From NCBI GenBank assembly GCA_021774615.1, contig JAJFIW010000006.1:1-55380 (forward strand): a stretch of DNA of 55,380 nt, read 5' to 3'. Positions 35,001 to 43,560 of this stretch are shown here, one piece after another. This DNA comes from Alphaproteobacteria bacterium (GTDB lineage Bacteria; Pseudomonadota; Alphaproteobacteria; UBA1280; UBA6503). Made by a program: the position numbers and the translations under genes. The first letter of the stretch is position 1. Each line of letters starts with the position of its first letter. The notes beneath the pieces were generated by a model. It ran no database searches and was not told where the DNA came from. It saw only the letters and a program-made list of their open reading frames with translations.

Positions 35001-35543
35001 TTCGTGTAGGCCGTGGCGTTGTAACTCTACATAAACTCGGTTTGGCATTATCCTCGAGAGTTCTTCTAAAAATTCTTTCGCAAGCTCTGGGGCTTCATCT
35101 TTAATATGGCGTGCAGGCCTACCGGTTTTAGCGTCACCAGTTAGTGCGATAATGCCTTCAGAGTGAGCAGCTAATTGCTCTAGAGTAATTTGTGGGGCTT
35201 CGTCAGGAGATGTCTCTATATAGGACTTACTTGATAACTCAATTAAGTTCCTCCACCCTTGCTCGTTCTGCACCAATAAAGTTAATGTGTCTGGTTCTAT
35301 TATTTCGGCAGTTGATGCGTTGCCTGTTCTATGCAGACCAATTGTTGTACCAATAATTGGCTGTATTCCTGCATCAGGGATGTATTTACTCATCTCTACT
35401 GCGCCAAATAAATTATTAATATCGGCAATGCCTACCGCAGGCATTTTTAGTTCTTTAGCACGAGCAGCAATTTTTTTGATAGAAGGCATCCCTTCTAACA
35501 AAGAAAAAGTACTTTTAATATTTAAATGGATAAACTCACTCAT
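32088..35543 (-). CDS. dnaE: DNA polymerase III alpha subunit
   Basis: A 1151-residue replicative polymerase. ATG at 35543 (MSEFIHLNIKS) is chosen because homologues start there; it overlaps the lolD stop by eight bases. The N-terminal PHP domain looks degenerate (FIHLNIKSTFSLLEG in place of the HxH-type metal pattern, and ADINN in place of DTNN). Polymerase motifs include the catalytic PDFDIDFCQERREEV near residue 400, then GFNKSHALAYALVSYQTLYLK. A C-terminal OB-fold and tau-binding tail follow. It is the last gene of the proS-lolC/E-lolD-dnaE operon. Confidence 0.98.
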   Translation of the reverse strand: MSEFIHLNIKSTFSLLEGMPSIKKIAARAKELKMPAVGIADINNLFGAVEMSKYIPDAGIQPIIGTTIGLHRTGNASTAEIIEPDTLTLLVQNEQGWRNLIELSSKSYIETSPDEAPQITLEQLAAHSEGIIALTGDAKTGRPARHIKDEAPELAKEFLEELSRIMPNRVYVELQRHGLHEEKLVEADLVALAYELNLPLVATNDCRFLHRDQAKAHEVLMCIGAGLTLADPSRPQLSTEHYLKSSDEMRALFADLPEAADNTVVIAQRCAFKVPMGMNYMPEWEDEKDKRPVADILKEEANQGLQHRLKTIELDDELKETYQKRLDFELSIINRMGFDGYFLIVSDFCKWSKENGIPVGPGRGSGAGSLVAYALKITNVDPICHNLLFERFLNPDRVSLPDFDIDFCQERREEVIDYVRRKYGDELVSQIITFGTLKAKACIRDVGRVLQMSFGQVSQIASFIPEGPKAGTIKETMNDDERLEDLYDTDDDVKVLLDIAMQLEGSYRHCSTHAAGVIIAPNPISTICPLYRDPRAPLPATQFPMFDAEATGLVKFDFLGLKTLTTIRKSIENIEHTCGKKLDPDLFPMDDQKSYELLQTGNTIGIFQVEGSGMQSLMRDAKPSLFADLVALIALYRPGPMENIPSFIARKHGDEEIASIHPSFDDYLTETYGIIVYQEQVMQCAQKFAGYTLSGADNLRRAMGKKKPEEMAKQRKVFVEGAVAAQGVTEKFANDIFDTIDKFAGYGFNKSHALAYALVSYQTLYLKTHYPKEFMAASMTLDSGNTEKIFKFKQDLDRMEIKLLPPCINKSFVDFKVEGDAVRFALGAVKGAGAEAMMFVEKERAENGSFTSVIDFMARMDPKFINKRQMEALIKGGAFDEFEPNRNKLLSSVEILLGYMQATFADKSSNQIGLFGGDDVTTLQPPSLIEAPKLDTLEELANELQAIGFYLSAHPMDAFKEELSQQQGLSKTIDLQMLAAGGKKEVRIAGIILSKREMRTKSGKRMAFLTISDSSGHQEVLLFPEAYERLALVMDEEGPFIFNLNLDNSSDELRITVESMGKLDKGLERGKSLRLLLQSPEQVDSIKGLFLDQEIGRTAIELSIPISGMGQVIIRLAQSYQVNRQLRLKLESLDGITTETIEQEDSYAKAS

Positions 35544-36228
35544 GAGGTGTGCATCTTCCATGCTCTATAGTGTAAAGCTTATCACATTTATCGGCTAATT
35601 TACGGTTATGGGTTACTAGTATAACTGCGGCATCCTCTTGGCGGATAAGCTCTTCGAATAAGTCAAAAACAAGGGCAGCACTTGCGGTGTCTAGGTTACC
35701 TGTTGGTTCGTCTGCAAAAAGTAGTTTAGGGCGATTTAGCAGCGCACGAGCTACAGCAACTCGTTGCTGTTCACCGCCTGAAAGCTCCGCAGGGAAATGA
35801 GCCATTCTTTCTTGCAACCCAACTTTTTCTAGTAGCTCTGCAGCATGTGTGCGGTTTTCTTTATTGCCTTTGCCGCCAATAATTGCTGGCATTAGCACGT
35901 TTTCGAAGGCTGTAAACTCTGGCAATAAATGGTGGTATTGATACACAAAACCAAAAGCAACATTCCGCAGTTTAGAGCGTTCGGCGTCACCTGCAGCACC
36001 AAGGTCTTTACCTTCGTATAAAACATGCCCGTTATCGGGTTTGTCTAGCAAACCCATTAGGTATAAAAGAGTACTTTTACCAGACCCACTTGGCCCTACA
36101 ATTGCTGCGGTTTGCCCGTGGTTTATAGAAAAGTCAACCCCTTGCAAAATGTCTAGTTCTTCAGCTTCTGTTTTAAAAGTACGACTAACATTTTTTAGCT
36201 CTAGTAGAGGTATTTCATTATTACTCAT
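35536..36228 (-). CDS. lolD: Lipoprotein-releasing system ATP-binding protein
   Basis: A 230-residue ABC ATPase. Walker A is GPSGSGKST, the Q-loop lies in VYQYHHLLPEF (which has the LLPEF typical of LolD), the signature is LSGGEQQRVAVARAL and Walker B is LLFADEPTGNLD. With the LolC/E permease it extracts lipoproteins from the inner membrane for transfer to LolA. It overlaps the permease gene upstream by eight bases and dnaE downstream by eight bases. Confidence 0.97.
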   Translation of the reverse strand: MSNNEIPLLELKNVSRTFKTEAEELDILQGVDFSINHGQTAAIVGPSGSGKSTLLYLMGLLDKPDNGHVLYEGKDLGAAGDAERSKLRNVAFGFVYQYHHLLPEFTAFENVLMPAIIGGKGNKENRTHAAELLEKVGLQERMAHFPAELSGGEQQRVAVARALLNRPKLLFADEPTGNLDTASAALVFDLFEELIRQEDAAVILVTHNRKLADKCDKLYTIEHGRCTPHE

Positions 36229-37456
36229 AGCGCAGCGCCTCCACAGGGTCCATCTTCGTTGCTTTCCATGCAGGGTATAGACTGGCTAAAGTGCTTAAGC
36301 TAAGACTGGTCATAATTATTATTATTATCTCTTCAGGTATTATTTTGGCTGGCAATGAACTTAAGAAGTAAACCTCACCACTAAATAGTCGTGTTCCAGT
36401 TAAAACTTCGATAAAGCCAACAATAGGTTGCAACTGCCATATAATTAGCAATCCTAACGTTACTCCTAGCATTGTACCAACCAAGCCTACCCAGAAACCA
36501 CTTAGAAAGAACAGGCGCATAATGTCGCCACGTTGAGCACCCATAGTACGCAGAATGGCAATGTCCCGCCGTTTGTCGTTTACTGTCATCATTTGTCCAG
36601 TGATAATATTAAATGCTGCAACCACCACAATTAATGCCAAAATAATAAACATTGCAACCCGCTCTACTTGCAAAGCTTCAAAGAACTGGCGGTTAGAATC
36701 TACCCAAGTTGTAACCGTCCCCGAGCTATCTACCAAGCGACGCAATGTAGGCATATAGCCCACTATATGCGATGGCTTGTCTACGCTAAGCTCGATAGCT
36801 GTAATAAGGTTGCCTATTTTATAAAAACTTTGTGCTGCTTTTATCGGGATAAACATCAACGCACTATCGTATTGGTGCATCCCAACCTCAAAGATAGCTG
36901 CTACTTCGGCACGCATCATCCGTGGTACAAACCCCATTACGGTATGTGTCCCTTGCGACGACATAAGGCTAATGCTGTCACCGACATAAACCCCCAATTG
37001 CTGCGCCAGAATTTTACCTATCACAATTTTTGTTGTGCCTTGATCAAAGTTAGATAAGCTCCCCGCAATAATATTTTCGCCAATAAGCTCGTTAGACATT
37101 AAGTCAGACGTGCTCATCGCACGAACCATACCACCAACTGCACGACGGTTAGATGCCACCATCGCTTGCCCTGCTACATATGGAATGGCAGATGTTACTA
37201 TTTCTTTTGTAAGTGCAATTTCGCTAATTTCTTTCGCACGGGATTCTGTCATGGCAGGTTCGGTTATTTGTGCATGCCCTGTCGCACCTAAAATGCGGTC
37301 GAGCAGTTCAGCACGGAACCCTGCCATAACTGCCATAACAACAATTAAAGCTGCAACGCCTAAAGCAATCCCCACAAATGAAAACCCAGTAACTACCGAC
37401 ACAAACCCACGCCTAGCACGTAGGTAACGTAAGCCAACGGTATGCGCGAATCCCAT
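36221..37456 (-). CDS. LolC/LolE family lipoprotein-releasing permease
   Basis: A 411-residue membrane protein with an N-terminal membrane helix (about 20-45), a periplasmic domain of roughly 220 residues and three C-terminal helices (FtsX-like domain, with NDKRRDIAILRTMGAQRGDIMR before the second). This is the LolC/LolE layout. Alphaproteobacteria usually have a single such permease that works as a homodimer (LolF type), so I give no letter. It is three bases after proS and overlaps lolD. Confidence 0.95.
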   Translation of the reverse strand: MGFAHTVGLRYLRARRGFVSVVTGFSFVGIALGVAALIVVMAVMAGFRAELLDRILGATGHAQITEPAMTESRAKEISEIALTKEIVTSAIPYVAGQAMVASNRRAVGGMVRAMSTSDLMSNELIGENIIAGSLSNFDQGTTKIVIGKILAQQLGVYVGDSISLMSSQGTHTVMGFVPRMMRAEVAAIFEVGMHQYDSALMFIPIKAAQSFYKIGNLITAIELSVDKPSHIVGYMPTLRRLVDSSGTVTTWVDSNRQFFEALQVERVAMFIILALIVVVAAFNIITGQMMTVNDKRRDIAILRTMGAQRGDIMRLFFLSGFWVGLVGTMLGVTLGLLIIWQLQPIVGFIEVLTGTRLFSGEVYFLSSLPAKIIPEEIIIIIMTSLSLSTLASLYPAWKATKMDPVEALRYE

Positions 37457-37459
37457 CTG

Positions 37460-38707
37460 TTAAGCAGCCTTTCCTACTAGTGCTTGTGGTATTTCACCTA
37501 GTGGCAAGTTTGTTGTTTCGCCTGTTCTACGGTTTTTCCATTCGGCTATGCTATCTTTTAAACCTCTTGGTCCAATTGTGCATTGCCATGGGCAGCCGAT
37601 AAGGTCAGCATCAGAAAATTTCTGCCCTGCGCCTATATCACGGTCGTCGTAAAGTACATCGTAGTTTTGTTCTTTAAACTGGCTGTATAGCTTTTCGCAA
37701 GCGTTGTTACAGTCGTCATCTTTTGCACGTAAGTTTATTATGTGGATATTAAATGGCGCAAGCTGCTCTGGCCAAATAATGCCTTTTTCATCGTAGTTTT
37801 GTTCGATAGCTGCAGCCACAATCCGAGAAACCCCAATACCGTAGCAACCCATCTGTATAGTAGCTTCTTTGCCATCATCACCAAGAACATTTGCATTCAT
37901 CGGGGCCGAATAAGTCCCCTCTAGTAAAAATATGTGCCCTACTTCAATCCCTTTTGCTTCTTTTAAACGTTCACTAGGAATAGCGCAAGTGTCAGCGTCA
38001 TGTTTTTCAACGTTTACGGCGTAGTCACCGTCAGTATCAAAAATTAATGTGTCTTCACCAGTTTCGGCCAACACATGGAACTCGTGCGAGTAATCGCCGC
38101 CTATATCGCCAGTGTCGGCGTATACCATGCGCCAATCAAGCCCGAGGCGATTGAAAATACGGTGGTAAGACTTCTGCATTAATTCGTATGATTTTTTAGC
38201 GTTATCGATAGATACATCAAACGAGTAACAGTCTTTCATCAAAAACTCTCTACCACGCATCAAGCCAAACCGAGGGCGAACCTCATCACGGAATTTTGTT
38301 TGGATTTGGTATAGCATTATTGGCAATTGCTTATACGACTGCACATTGTTACGCACTAAGTCTGTAATAACTTCTTCGTGGGTTGGACCTAGGCAAAAAT
38401 CACGGTCGTGGCGGTCTTTAATTCGGAGTAGCTCTGTACCGTATTTTGCATCGCGCCCTGTTTCTTTCCATAGTTCTAAAGGTTGCACCATTGGCATTAG
38501 GATTTCTTGTGCGCCTGCTGCGTTCATTTCCTCACGGATAATATTCTCAACTTTTTTTAGAACTTTTAAACCAAGTGGCAAATAATTATAAATACCCGAT
38601 GTTACTTGGCGAATCATCCCCGCACGCAACATCAAGCGATGCGAAACTACCTGTGCTTCAGCTGGGTTTTCTTTTAAAGTTGGTGCAAAATATGATGATT
38701 GACGCAT
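37460..38707 (-). CDS. proS: Prolyl-tRNA synthetase (short alphaproteobacterial type)
   Basis: A 415-residue class II synthetase that charges tRNA-Pro. Motif 2-like blocks include CLGPTHEEVITDLVR and FRDEVRPRFGLMRGREFLMKD. YGIGVSRIVAAAIEQN is motif 3. The large editing insertion between motifs 2 and 3 is absent, as in other Alphaproteobacteria. The C-terminal anticodon-binding domain follows (DDRDIGAGQKFSDADLIG). It is the first gene of the operon leading to dnaE. Confidence 0.97.
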   Translation of the reverse strand: MRQSSYFAPTLKENPAEAQVVSHRLMLRAGMIRQVTSGIYNYLPLGLKVLKKVENIIREEMNAAGAQEILMPMVQPLELWKETGRDAKYGTELLRIKDRHDRDFCLGPTHEEVITDLVRNNVQSYKQLPIMLYQIQTKFRDEVRPRFGLMRGREFLMKDCYSFDVSIDNAKKSYELMQKSYHRIFNRLGLDWRMVYADTGDIGGDYSHEFHVLAETGEDTLIFDTDGDYAVNVEKHDADTCAIPSERLKEAKGIEVGHIFLLEGTYSAPMNANVLGDDGKEATIQMGCYGIGVSRIVAAAIEQNYDEKGIIWPEQLAPFNIHIINLRAKDDDCNNACEKLYSQFKEQNYDVLYDDRDIGAGQKFSDADLIGCPWQCTIGPRGLKDSIAEWKNRRTGETTNLPLGEIPQALVGKAA

Positions 38708-38864
38708 AAGTTCTAGCGACTCCTTTTATTTAGAATAGACGCATTGTAACTGATAATAATCGATAGGCAACGGCGTAATTAATGTATAAGGCTAAAAATG
38801 ATGCATTTTTACGATTGACAATTACTAATTAAAAGGTAATTTATGCCTTGCTTATATTTAATAT

Positions 38865-38940
38865 GGCGGGGTAGCTCAGTCGGTAGAGCAGTAGAATCAT
38901 AATCTATTGGTCGGGGGTTCAAGTCCCTCCCCCGCTACCA
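38865..38940 (+). tRNA. tRNA-Met (anticodon CAT), elongator type
   Basis: A 76-base cloverleaf. The acceptor stem GGCGGGG pairs with CCCCGCT, the D arm is GCTC/GAGC, the anticodon stem GTAGA pairs with TCTAT around loop ATCATAA (CAT at 38898-38900), and the T arm is GGGGG TTCAAGT CCCTC. The CCA end is encoded. The initiator features (C1-A72 mismatch, GGG/CCC anticodon stem) are missing. It resembles alphaproteobacterial elongator tRNA-Met; tRNA-Ile2, which also has CAT, is less likely but not excluded. Confidence 0.95.
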
Positions 38941-38973
38941 TATTTTATTCTTTCAAATACAGGAACCCAAACA

Positions 38974-40437
38974 GTGGAAAATGTATTCACCCCCAGCCAA
39001 GGTATTATTGGTCTTGCACTTTACGGTGTAGTTATGATTAGCCTCGCATTATGGTCACGCCGAAATCACACTCAAGATAAAATAGAGTTTTTACTTGCAG
39101 GTCGTAATGTGGGTATTTTATTTGGTGCAATGTCGGCTGCGGTTTCTTGGGTATGGGCACCAGCTTTATTTGTTGGCGCACAAAAAGCTTACGAGCAAGG
39201 CATTGCAGGGCTTTTTGCATTTTGTTTTCCTAATTTTTTGGCGTTGATTATATTTTCGATTATTGCATTAAAAGCACGTAAAATTTTTCCTCAAGGTTTT
39301 ACCTTACCGCAGCTGATGAAAGACAAGTACGACGGTAAAGTCCATAAGCTTTATCTTACTCAGTTCCTTGGTTTGCAGACGGTTTCCTTTTCAATCCAGC
39401 TTTTAGCGGGTAGCACGCTTATTTCATTATTAACTGGGTTAAGCTTTTCTATGGTTGGGGTTGGTCTTGTTGTAATTGCTTTGTCTTATTCTTTAATTGG
39501 TGGGTTGCGTGCTTCGATTATTACCGACCTTCTACAGATGACTCTTATTTTAGGAGTTATCATAGCAGTTATTCCTAGCTCAATTAATAGCGCAGGTGGG
39601 TTCGAAGCTGTTATCGGTGGGTTAAGTGGTGTATCAGGAATTGGTGGGAATATCCTTGACCCGTGGATTTTATATTCTTTCGGAATACCAGTTGCAATTG
39701 CGCTAATTACAGGGCCTGTGTCTGACCAAATGCAATGGCAGCGTGCATATGCGTTGGGTTCAGACAAAAATGTTGTTAAAACTTTTATTCTGGCAGCATG
39801 TTTATTTATTTTAGTACCGCTATCATTATCAACCCTAGGTTTTATAGCTGCTAACCCAGATGTTTCTGCCGCATGGAATATTACCAGCGCACAAATGGTA
39901 GGCCCAATAGCTGTATCTAACCTATTGCCCGACATCATGCTACTTGCTTTTAGTGTGATGCTGCTTTCTGGGTTAACCTCAACCTTAGACTCTATCCTTT
40001 GTGCAGTATCATCATTAGTGGCAGTTGATGTTTTTAACGAGCATGATGGAGAGTCAAACAGAAATGGTCGCAATGTTCTTATTGCACGTTTAGGTATGCT
40101 TGGGGTGGCTATAGTTGGTTTGTCTATGGCGCTAATACCCGAAATAAAAATTATCCACCTATGGTTCTTTGCTACAACGTTTAGAGCACCTAGTTTTATA
40201 CCAACAATTCTTACTATGTTCTGGAAACCTATGAAAAGCAATGTAGTGTTTTGGTCAATCCTGCTTGCATTCCTTATCGGTGGCCCTACATATGTTATAG
40301 GTACAATAATAGGCAACCCTCATATGGTGGTAGCAGGTAGTGTATTACCTATTATTATTAGCACCTCAATTTGCCTTTTATGGAGTAGAATTAAAACGAC
40401 TAATCCTAATATTATAAAAACGTTTATAAAAGCTTAA
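38974..40437 (+). CDS. Sodium:solute symporter, DUR3-like (first of two)
   Basis: A 487-residue SSS-family permease with about thirteen membrane segments. AAVSWVWAPALFVGAQKAYE resembles the urea/DUR3-like branch, and SGLTSTLDSILCAVSSL is the late SSS motif. The GTG start at 38974 is supported by CAGGAA at 38960-38965. It is a paralogue of the symporter at 42070. It begins the six-gene plus-strand run that ends with the RuBisCO-like genes, 33 bases after tRNA-Met. The substrate cannot be told. Confidence 0.88.
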   Translation: MENVFTPSQGIIGLALYGVVMISLALWSRRNHTQDKIEFLLAGRNVGILFGAMSAAVSWVWAPALFVGAQKAYEQGIAGLFAFCFPNFLALIIFSIIALKARKIFPQGFTLPQLMKDKYDGKVHKLYLTQFLGLQTVSFSIQLLAGSTLISLLTGLSFSMVGVGLVVIALSYSLIGGLRASIITDLLQMTLILGVIIAVIPSSINSAGGFEAVIGGLSGVSGIGGNILDPWILYSFGIPVAIALITGPVSDQMQWQRAYALGSDKNVVKTFILAACLFILVPLSLSTLGFIAANPDVSAAWNITSAQMVGPIAVSNLLPDIMLLAFSVMLLSGLTSTLDSILCAVSSLVAVDVFNEHDGESNRNGRNVLIARLGMLGVAIVGLSMALIPEIKIIHLWFFATTFRAPSFIPTILTMFWKPMKSNVVFWSILLAFLIGGPTYVIGTIIGNPHMVVAGSVLPIIISTSICLLWSRIKTTNPNIIKTFIKA

Positions 40438-40462
40438 GAATAGCCAAAGGGCATTTGTAACC

Positions 40463-41323
40463 ATGAAACAAACAATAAGAACTGTTTTAATATCAGCCGT
40501 TGTTGGGCTATGTAGTGCTTTATTTATAGTGCAAAGCCATACTCCACAGCAAATAGAAGTAGATAATAAAGTTAAAACAGAAATATCAAAACTAAAATGC
40601 GGCTATGCTACATGGCCACCATTTTTAGTAAAAGACCCTAATACTGGTGAATTAAGTGGTATCTCATATGACTTGATTACATCCCTATCAGAAGCAATGA
40701 ACATTGAGTTTGAATGGGTTGAAGAAGTTGGATTTGGCGACTTTTTAGAGGGTTTTAATACTAATAGATATGACGTTATGTGTGTAACTATATGGCCTGA
40801 GCCTGAAAGAATTAAACGTTCGACAGTAACCATCCCTCTCCATTATTCGGTTCTTTATGCTTATGTTCGTGCAGGCGACCATCGCTTTGATGGCGACCTA
40901 TCTAAAATTAATTCTCCAGAGGTAAAAACTATTTATATTGAAGGAGATATGGGTGGTGAAATAAAAGACTTCCCTAACTCTTCAAAATTTGCTTTACCGC
41001 AGATGTCAGATCACAGCCAAATGCTAATATCTCTAGTAACCGGAAAAGGTGATGTTTTATTTCTTGACGATGGCATAATCAAAGATTTCGAGAAAGAGAA
41101 CCCTGGTAAAGTTAGAAGAGTTTCAGGAGTTGAACCTGTTCGACTATTCCCTGAGTTACTATCGATGAATAATAATATATCTCACCTTAAACCTGCATTT
41201 GATGCTGCTATTAATACTATGATAGCAGATGGTACAATGGCGCGTATTCTAAGCAAATATGACGTCAGCACCTATGCAGAAAAAATTGAATTAGACATTA
41301 CAGATAAAACCCCTCAACCATGA
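40463..41323 (+). CDS. Periplasmic solute-binding protein (family 3), orphan
   Basis: A 286-residue exported or membrane-anchored protein. A hydrophobic N-terminal segment (VLISAVVGLCSALFIV) is followed by the two-lobed binding fold (LKCGYATWPPFLVKDPNTG, SGISYDLITSLSEAM, MARILSKYD). It is a paralogue of the protein at 29883. No ABC transporter partner is present; the flanking genes are SSS symporters and a TauE/SafE permease. Its stop overlaps the next start (ATGA), so it is translationally coupled to the permease. Confidence 0.85.
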   Translation: MKQTIRTVLISAVVGLCSALFIVQSHTPQQIEVDNKVKTEISKLKCGYATWPPFLVKDPNTGELSGISYDLITSLSEAMNIEFEWVEEVGFGDFLEGFNTNRYDVMCVTIWPEPERIKRSTVTIPLHYSVLYAYVRAGDHRFDGDLSKINSPEVKTIYIEGDMGGEIKDFPNSSKFALPQMSDHSQMLISLVTGKGDVLFLDDGIIKDFEKENPGKVRRVSGVEPVRLFPELLSMNNNISHLKPAFDAAINTMIADGTMARILSKYDVSTYAEKIELDITDKTPQP

Positions 41324-42057
41324 CAGAATACGCCATTATCGCAGCAATCGGCTTTATAGCTTTCATTTTAAAAGGGATGATAGGCACAGGTACAAGTACT
41401 GTTATTGTGGCATTATCGGCTCTTGTTATCGAGCCTAAGTTAGCAGTTGTTTTAGCAGCATTTGTTAATATATACGGTGGCCTTGCGATGTTACGTGTTG
41501 ACCCAGTCCCCATAGCAAATCGTTATTGGGTAGCTATCGCAATAACAATGTTTATTGGCTCTGTTATAGGGGCGATGGCTTTAAAGGTAATTGATAATGA
41601 TATTTTCAAAGTTATATTAGGTATCGCATTTTTAATTGTATCAGCGCAATTCCTACTTGGTAACAGCAATAAAAAAGCAGGCAAATCTACAGCTCCTAAT
41701 AGTGCTAATATTAAAGACTTAGGCGTAGGCACTTTTGCTGGTTTTTGTGGTGGTTTTATTGGCGTTAATGCCCCTCCTCTTATGTTCCATTTTGGTAGGC
41801 ACTTAAATAAACAAAATTTACGGCGTTTATTAACATTAATTTTTATTCCTGCGGCTATTGCACAAACAGTAACTTTTTACTTTAACGGCATGCTAACCAC
41901 CCAAGTTATAACTTATGGAATAATTATAATTCCTGCTATGTTTTTAGGGATTTACCTTGGCAATAAAGCACATAACCTTGTGTCTGAAGAGTTGTTTAAA
42001 CGTATTATTGCTATATTCCTGCTTTTTATATCTATAAAATTAATTATATTTGGGTAA
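41320..42057 (+). CDS. TauE/SafE family anion permease
   Basis: A 245-residue membrane protein with about eight segments in two homologous halves. The first half has FILKGMIGTGTSTVIVALSAL and the second has GTFAGFCGGFIGVNAPPLM, both typical of TauE/SafE proteins, which move sulfite, sulfoacetate or other organic anions. It is coupled to the binding-protein gene upstream and lies twelve bases before the second symporter. Confidence 0.88.
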   Translation: MTEYAIIAAIGFIAFILKGMIGTGTSTVIVALSALVIEPKLAVVLAAFVNIYGGLAMLRVDPVPIANRYWVAIAITMFIGSVIGAMALKVIDNDIFKVILGIAFLIVSAQFLLGNSNKKAGKSTAPNSANIKDLGVGTFAGFCGGFIGVNAPPLMFHFGRHLNKQNLRRLLTLIFIPAAIAQTVTFYFNGMLTTQVITYGIIIIPAMFLGIYLGNKAHNLVSEELFKRIIAIFLLFISIKLIIFG

Positions 42058-42069
42058 AGGGAAAAAGAT

Positions 42070-43482
42070 ATGCTAACTGAAAATGAAGGCTATGTTTTAT
42101 TCTTAATATATGGCGTTATTATCCTATCGCTAGTTCTATACACCTCTAAAAAATCTCAAGGTGCCGACGACTTTCTTGTTATGGGTAGAGGTTTAGGTGT
42201 TTTTAGAGGTGCATTAAGCATGGCTGTGTCTTGGATATGGGCACCAGCAATATTTATTTGTTCTCTCCAAGCTTATGAACAAGGTTTACCTGGTGTATTT
42301 TGGTTTACTGCACCTAATATTTTAACATTCTTTGTTTTTGCTATATTTGCTGTAAAAATGCGCGAGATACTGCCTAAAGGGTATGTTGTTTCAGAGATAT
42401 TCCATTATAAGTTCCCTAAAGTTCAGTCGGTACACATTGCAGCATCTGTAGTTACTTTTGGCTACCAACTTGGAGCTATAATAATTAACTGCGTTGCGGG
42501 TGCGACGCTGATAAACTTGCTTTCGGGCATTTCTTTTGAGATAGGTGTGTTGTTAATGGCGGGTTTATCATTAAGTTATTCCTTAATTTCAGGTTTGCGT
42601 GCAAGTGTGTTATCTGACGTGGCGCAAATGCTGATGATACTTTTTATAACAATAATAATAGTGCCATGGGTAGTTATTGAAGCGGGTGGCATAGCTGCTA
42701 TTTCCTCAGGGCTTGGCGGCTACTCGGGAGAATACAGAAATGTTCTAGACCCAGGCGTTGCCTTTGCTTTTGGTATAGCAATGACACTAGGGTTATTATC
42801 GGGGCCAGTTGCAGACCAAATGTTTTCCCAACGTGCATTTGCAGCCAAAAAAAGTGCTTTGGTAAAAATATTTATATATGGTGGGTTAATATTTGGCCTT
42901 GTACCTATAGTGTTATCCGTACTTGGTTTTATTGGTGCTAGTGGTGTACAAAATGGATTGTTTGAAATATCCGACAGCCAAATGGTAGGCCCTGAAGTTG
43001 TAGGCTATTACCTACCAAAATGGGCATTGGCATTATTTGCTATCATGGCTTTTGCGGGCTTAACCTCAACATTGGACAGTGCCTTTAATGCGGTTGGCTC
43101 TTTAACTGCTAAACTAAAAATAGTTGGTAGCGACGACAACAAAACCATACTTATAGCAAGACTAGGCATGGTTCTATTTGCATTTATTGGTGTTTCTATT
43201 GCACTACTACGCCCCGAGTTACTATGGGTGTTTCTAATATATGGTGCTTTAGCATCGTCTATTTTTATTCCATCGTTCTTAGCGCTGTATTGGGACAAAT
43301 TAAATGGTAAAGCAGCTGCAATAGGTATTATATCTAGCTTTATTATAGGTACCCCCTTGTCTATTTACGCTAACGTAACAGGAAACACCGACCTAATAGT
43401 TCTGGCAGCCTTAATAAGCATTACTCTAAGTGGGGTTATCTCGTTTACTCTATCTTTACTGATTAGAAAATACTGTAATTAA
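42070..43482 (+). CDS. Sodium:solute symporter, DUR3-like (second of two)
   Basis: A 470-residue SSS-family permease clearly homologous to the one at 38974. AVSWIWAPAIFICSLQAYEQ and FAGLTSTLDSAFNAVGSL match it block for block. About thirteen membrane segments. AAAGGGAAAAAG precedes the ATG. It lies directly upstream of the HTH-RuBisCO gene with a 78-base gap that contains a palindrome and a possible promoter, so the regulator may also have its own transcript. Confidence 0.88.
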   Translation: MLTENEGYVLFLIYGVIILSLVLYTSKKSQGADDFLVMGRGLGVFRGALSMAVSWIWAPAIFICSLQAYEQGLPGVFWFTAPNILTFFVFAIFAVKMREILPKGYVVSEIFHYKFPKVQSVHIAASVVTFGYQLGAIIINCVAGATLINLLSGISFEIGVLLMAGLSLSYSLISGLRASVLSDVAQMLMILFITIIIVPWVVIEAGGIAAISSGLGGYSGEYRNVLDPGVAFAFGIAMTLGLLSGPVADQMFSQRAFAAKKSALVKIFIYGGLIFGLVPIVLSVLGFIGASGVQNGLFEISDSQMVGPEVVGYYLPKWALALFAIMAFAGLTSTLDSAFNAVGSLTAKLKIVGSDDNKTILIARLGMVLFAFIGVSIALLRPELLWVFLIYGALASSIFIPSFLALYWDKLNGKAAAIGIISSFIIGTPLSIYANVTGNTDLIVLAALISITLSGVISFTLSLLIRKYCN

Positions 43483-43497
43483 TATTCTACTCGGCAC

Positions 43498-43530
43498 TTG
43501 TTTTTAATGCTACCATTTCCATATATGGAA
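43498..43530 (+). promoter_or_regulatory. Candidate promoter and 14-bp palindromic operator for the HTH-RuBisCO operon
   Basis: TTCCATATATGGAA at 43517-43530 is a perfect palindrome, ending 30 bases before the ATG at 43561. A -35-like TTGTTT (43498-43503) and -10-like TATATG (43522-43527) are 18 bases apart, with the -10 inside the palindrome. A protein binding the palindrome would block this promoter. Because the downstream gene encodes a helix-turn-helix protein that should dimerise, autorepression is the simplest reading. The promoter call is weak; the palindrome is certain. Confidence 0.5.
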
Positions 43531-43560
43531 TCTACCTCCAAATTTAGGAAATATTTATTT

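Noticed and set aside
36668-37057. A 129-codon plus-strand gene
   Set aside because: Antisense to the intact LolC/E permease gene, with no ribosome site or family features.
38865-38940. Initiator tRNA or tRNA-Ile2
   Set aside because: No C1-A72 mismatch or three G-C pairs in the anticodon stem, so not an initiator; overall sequence is closer to alphaproteobacterial elongator tRNA-Met than to tRNA-Ile2.
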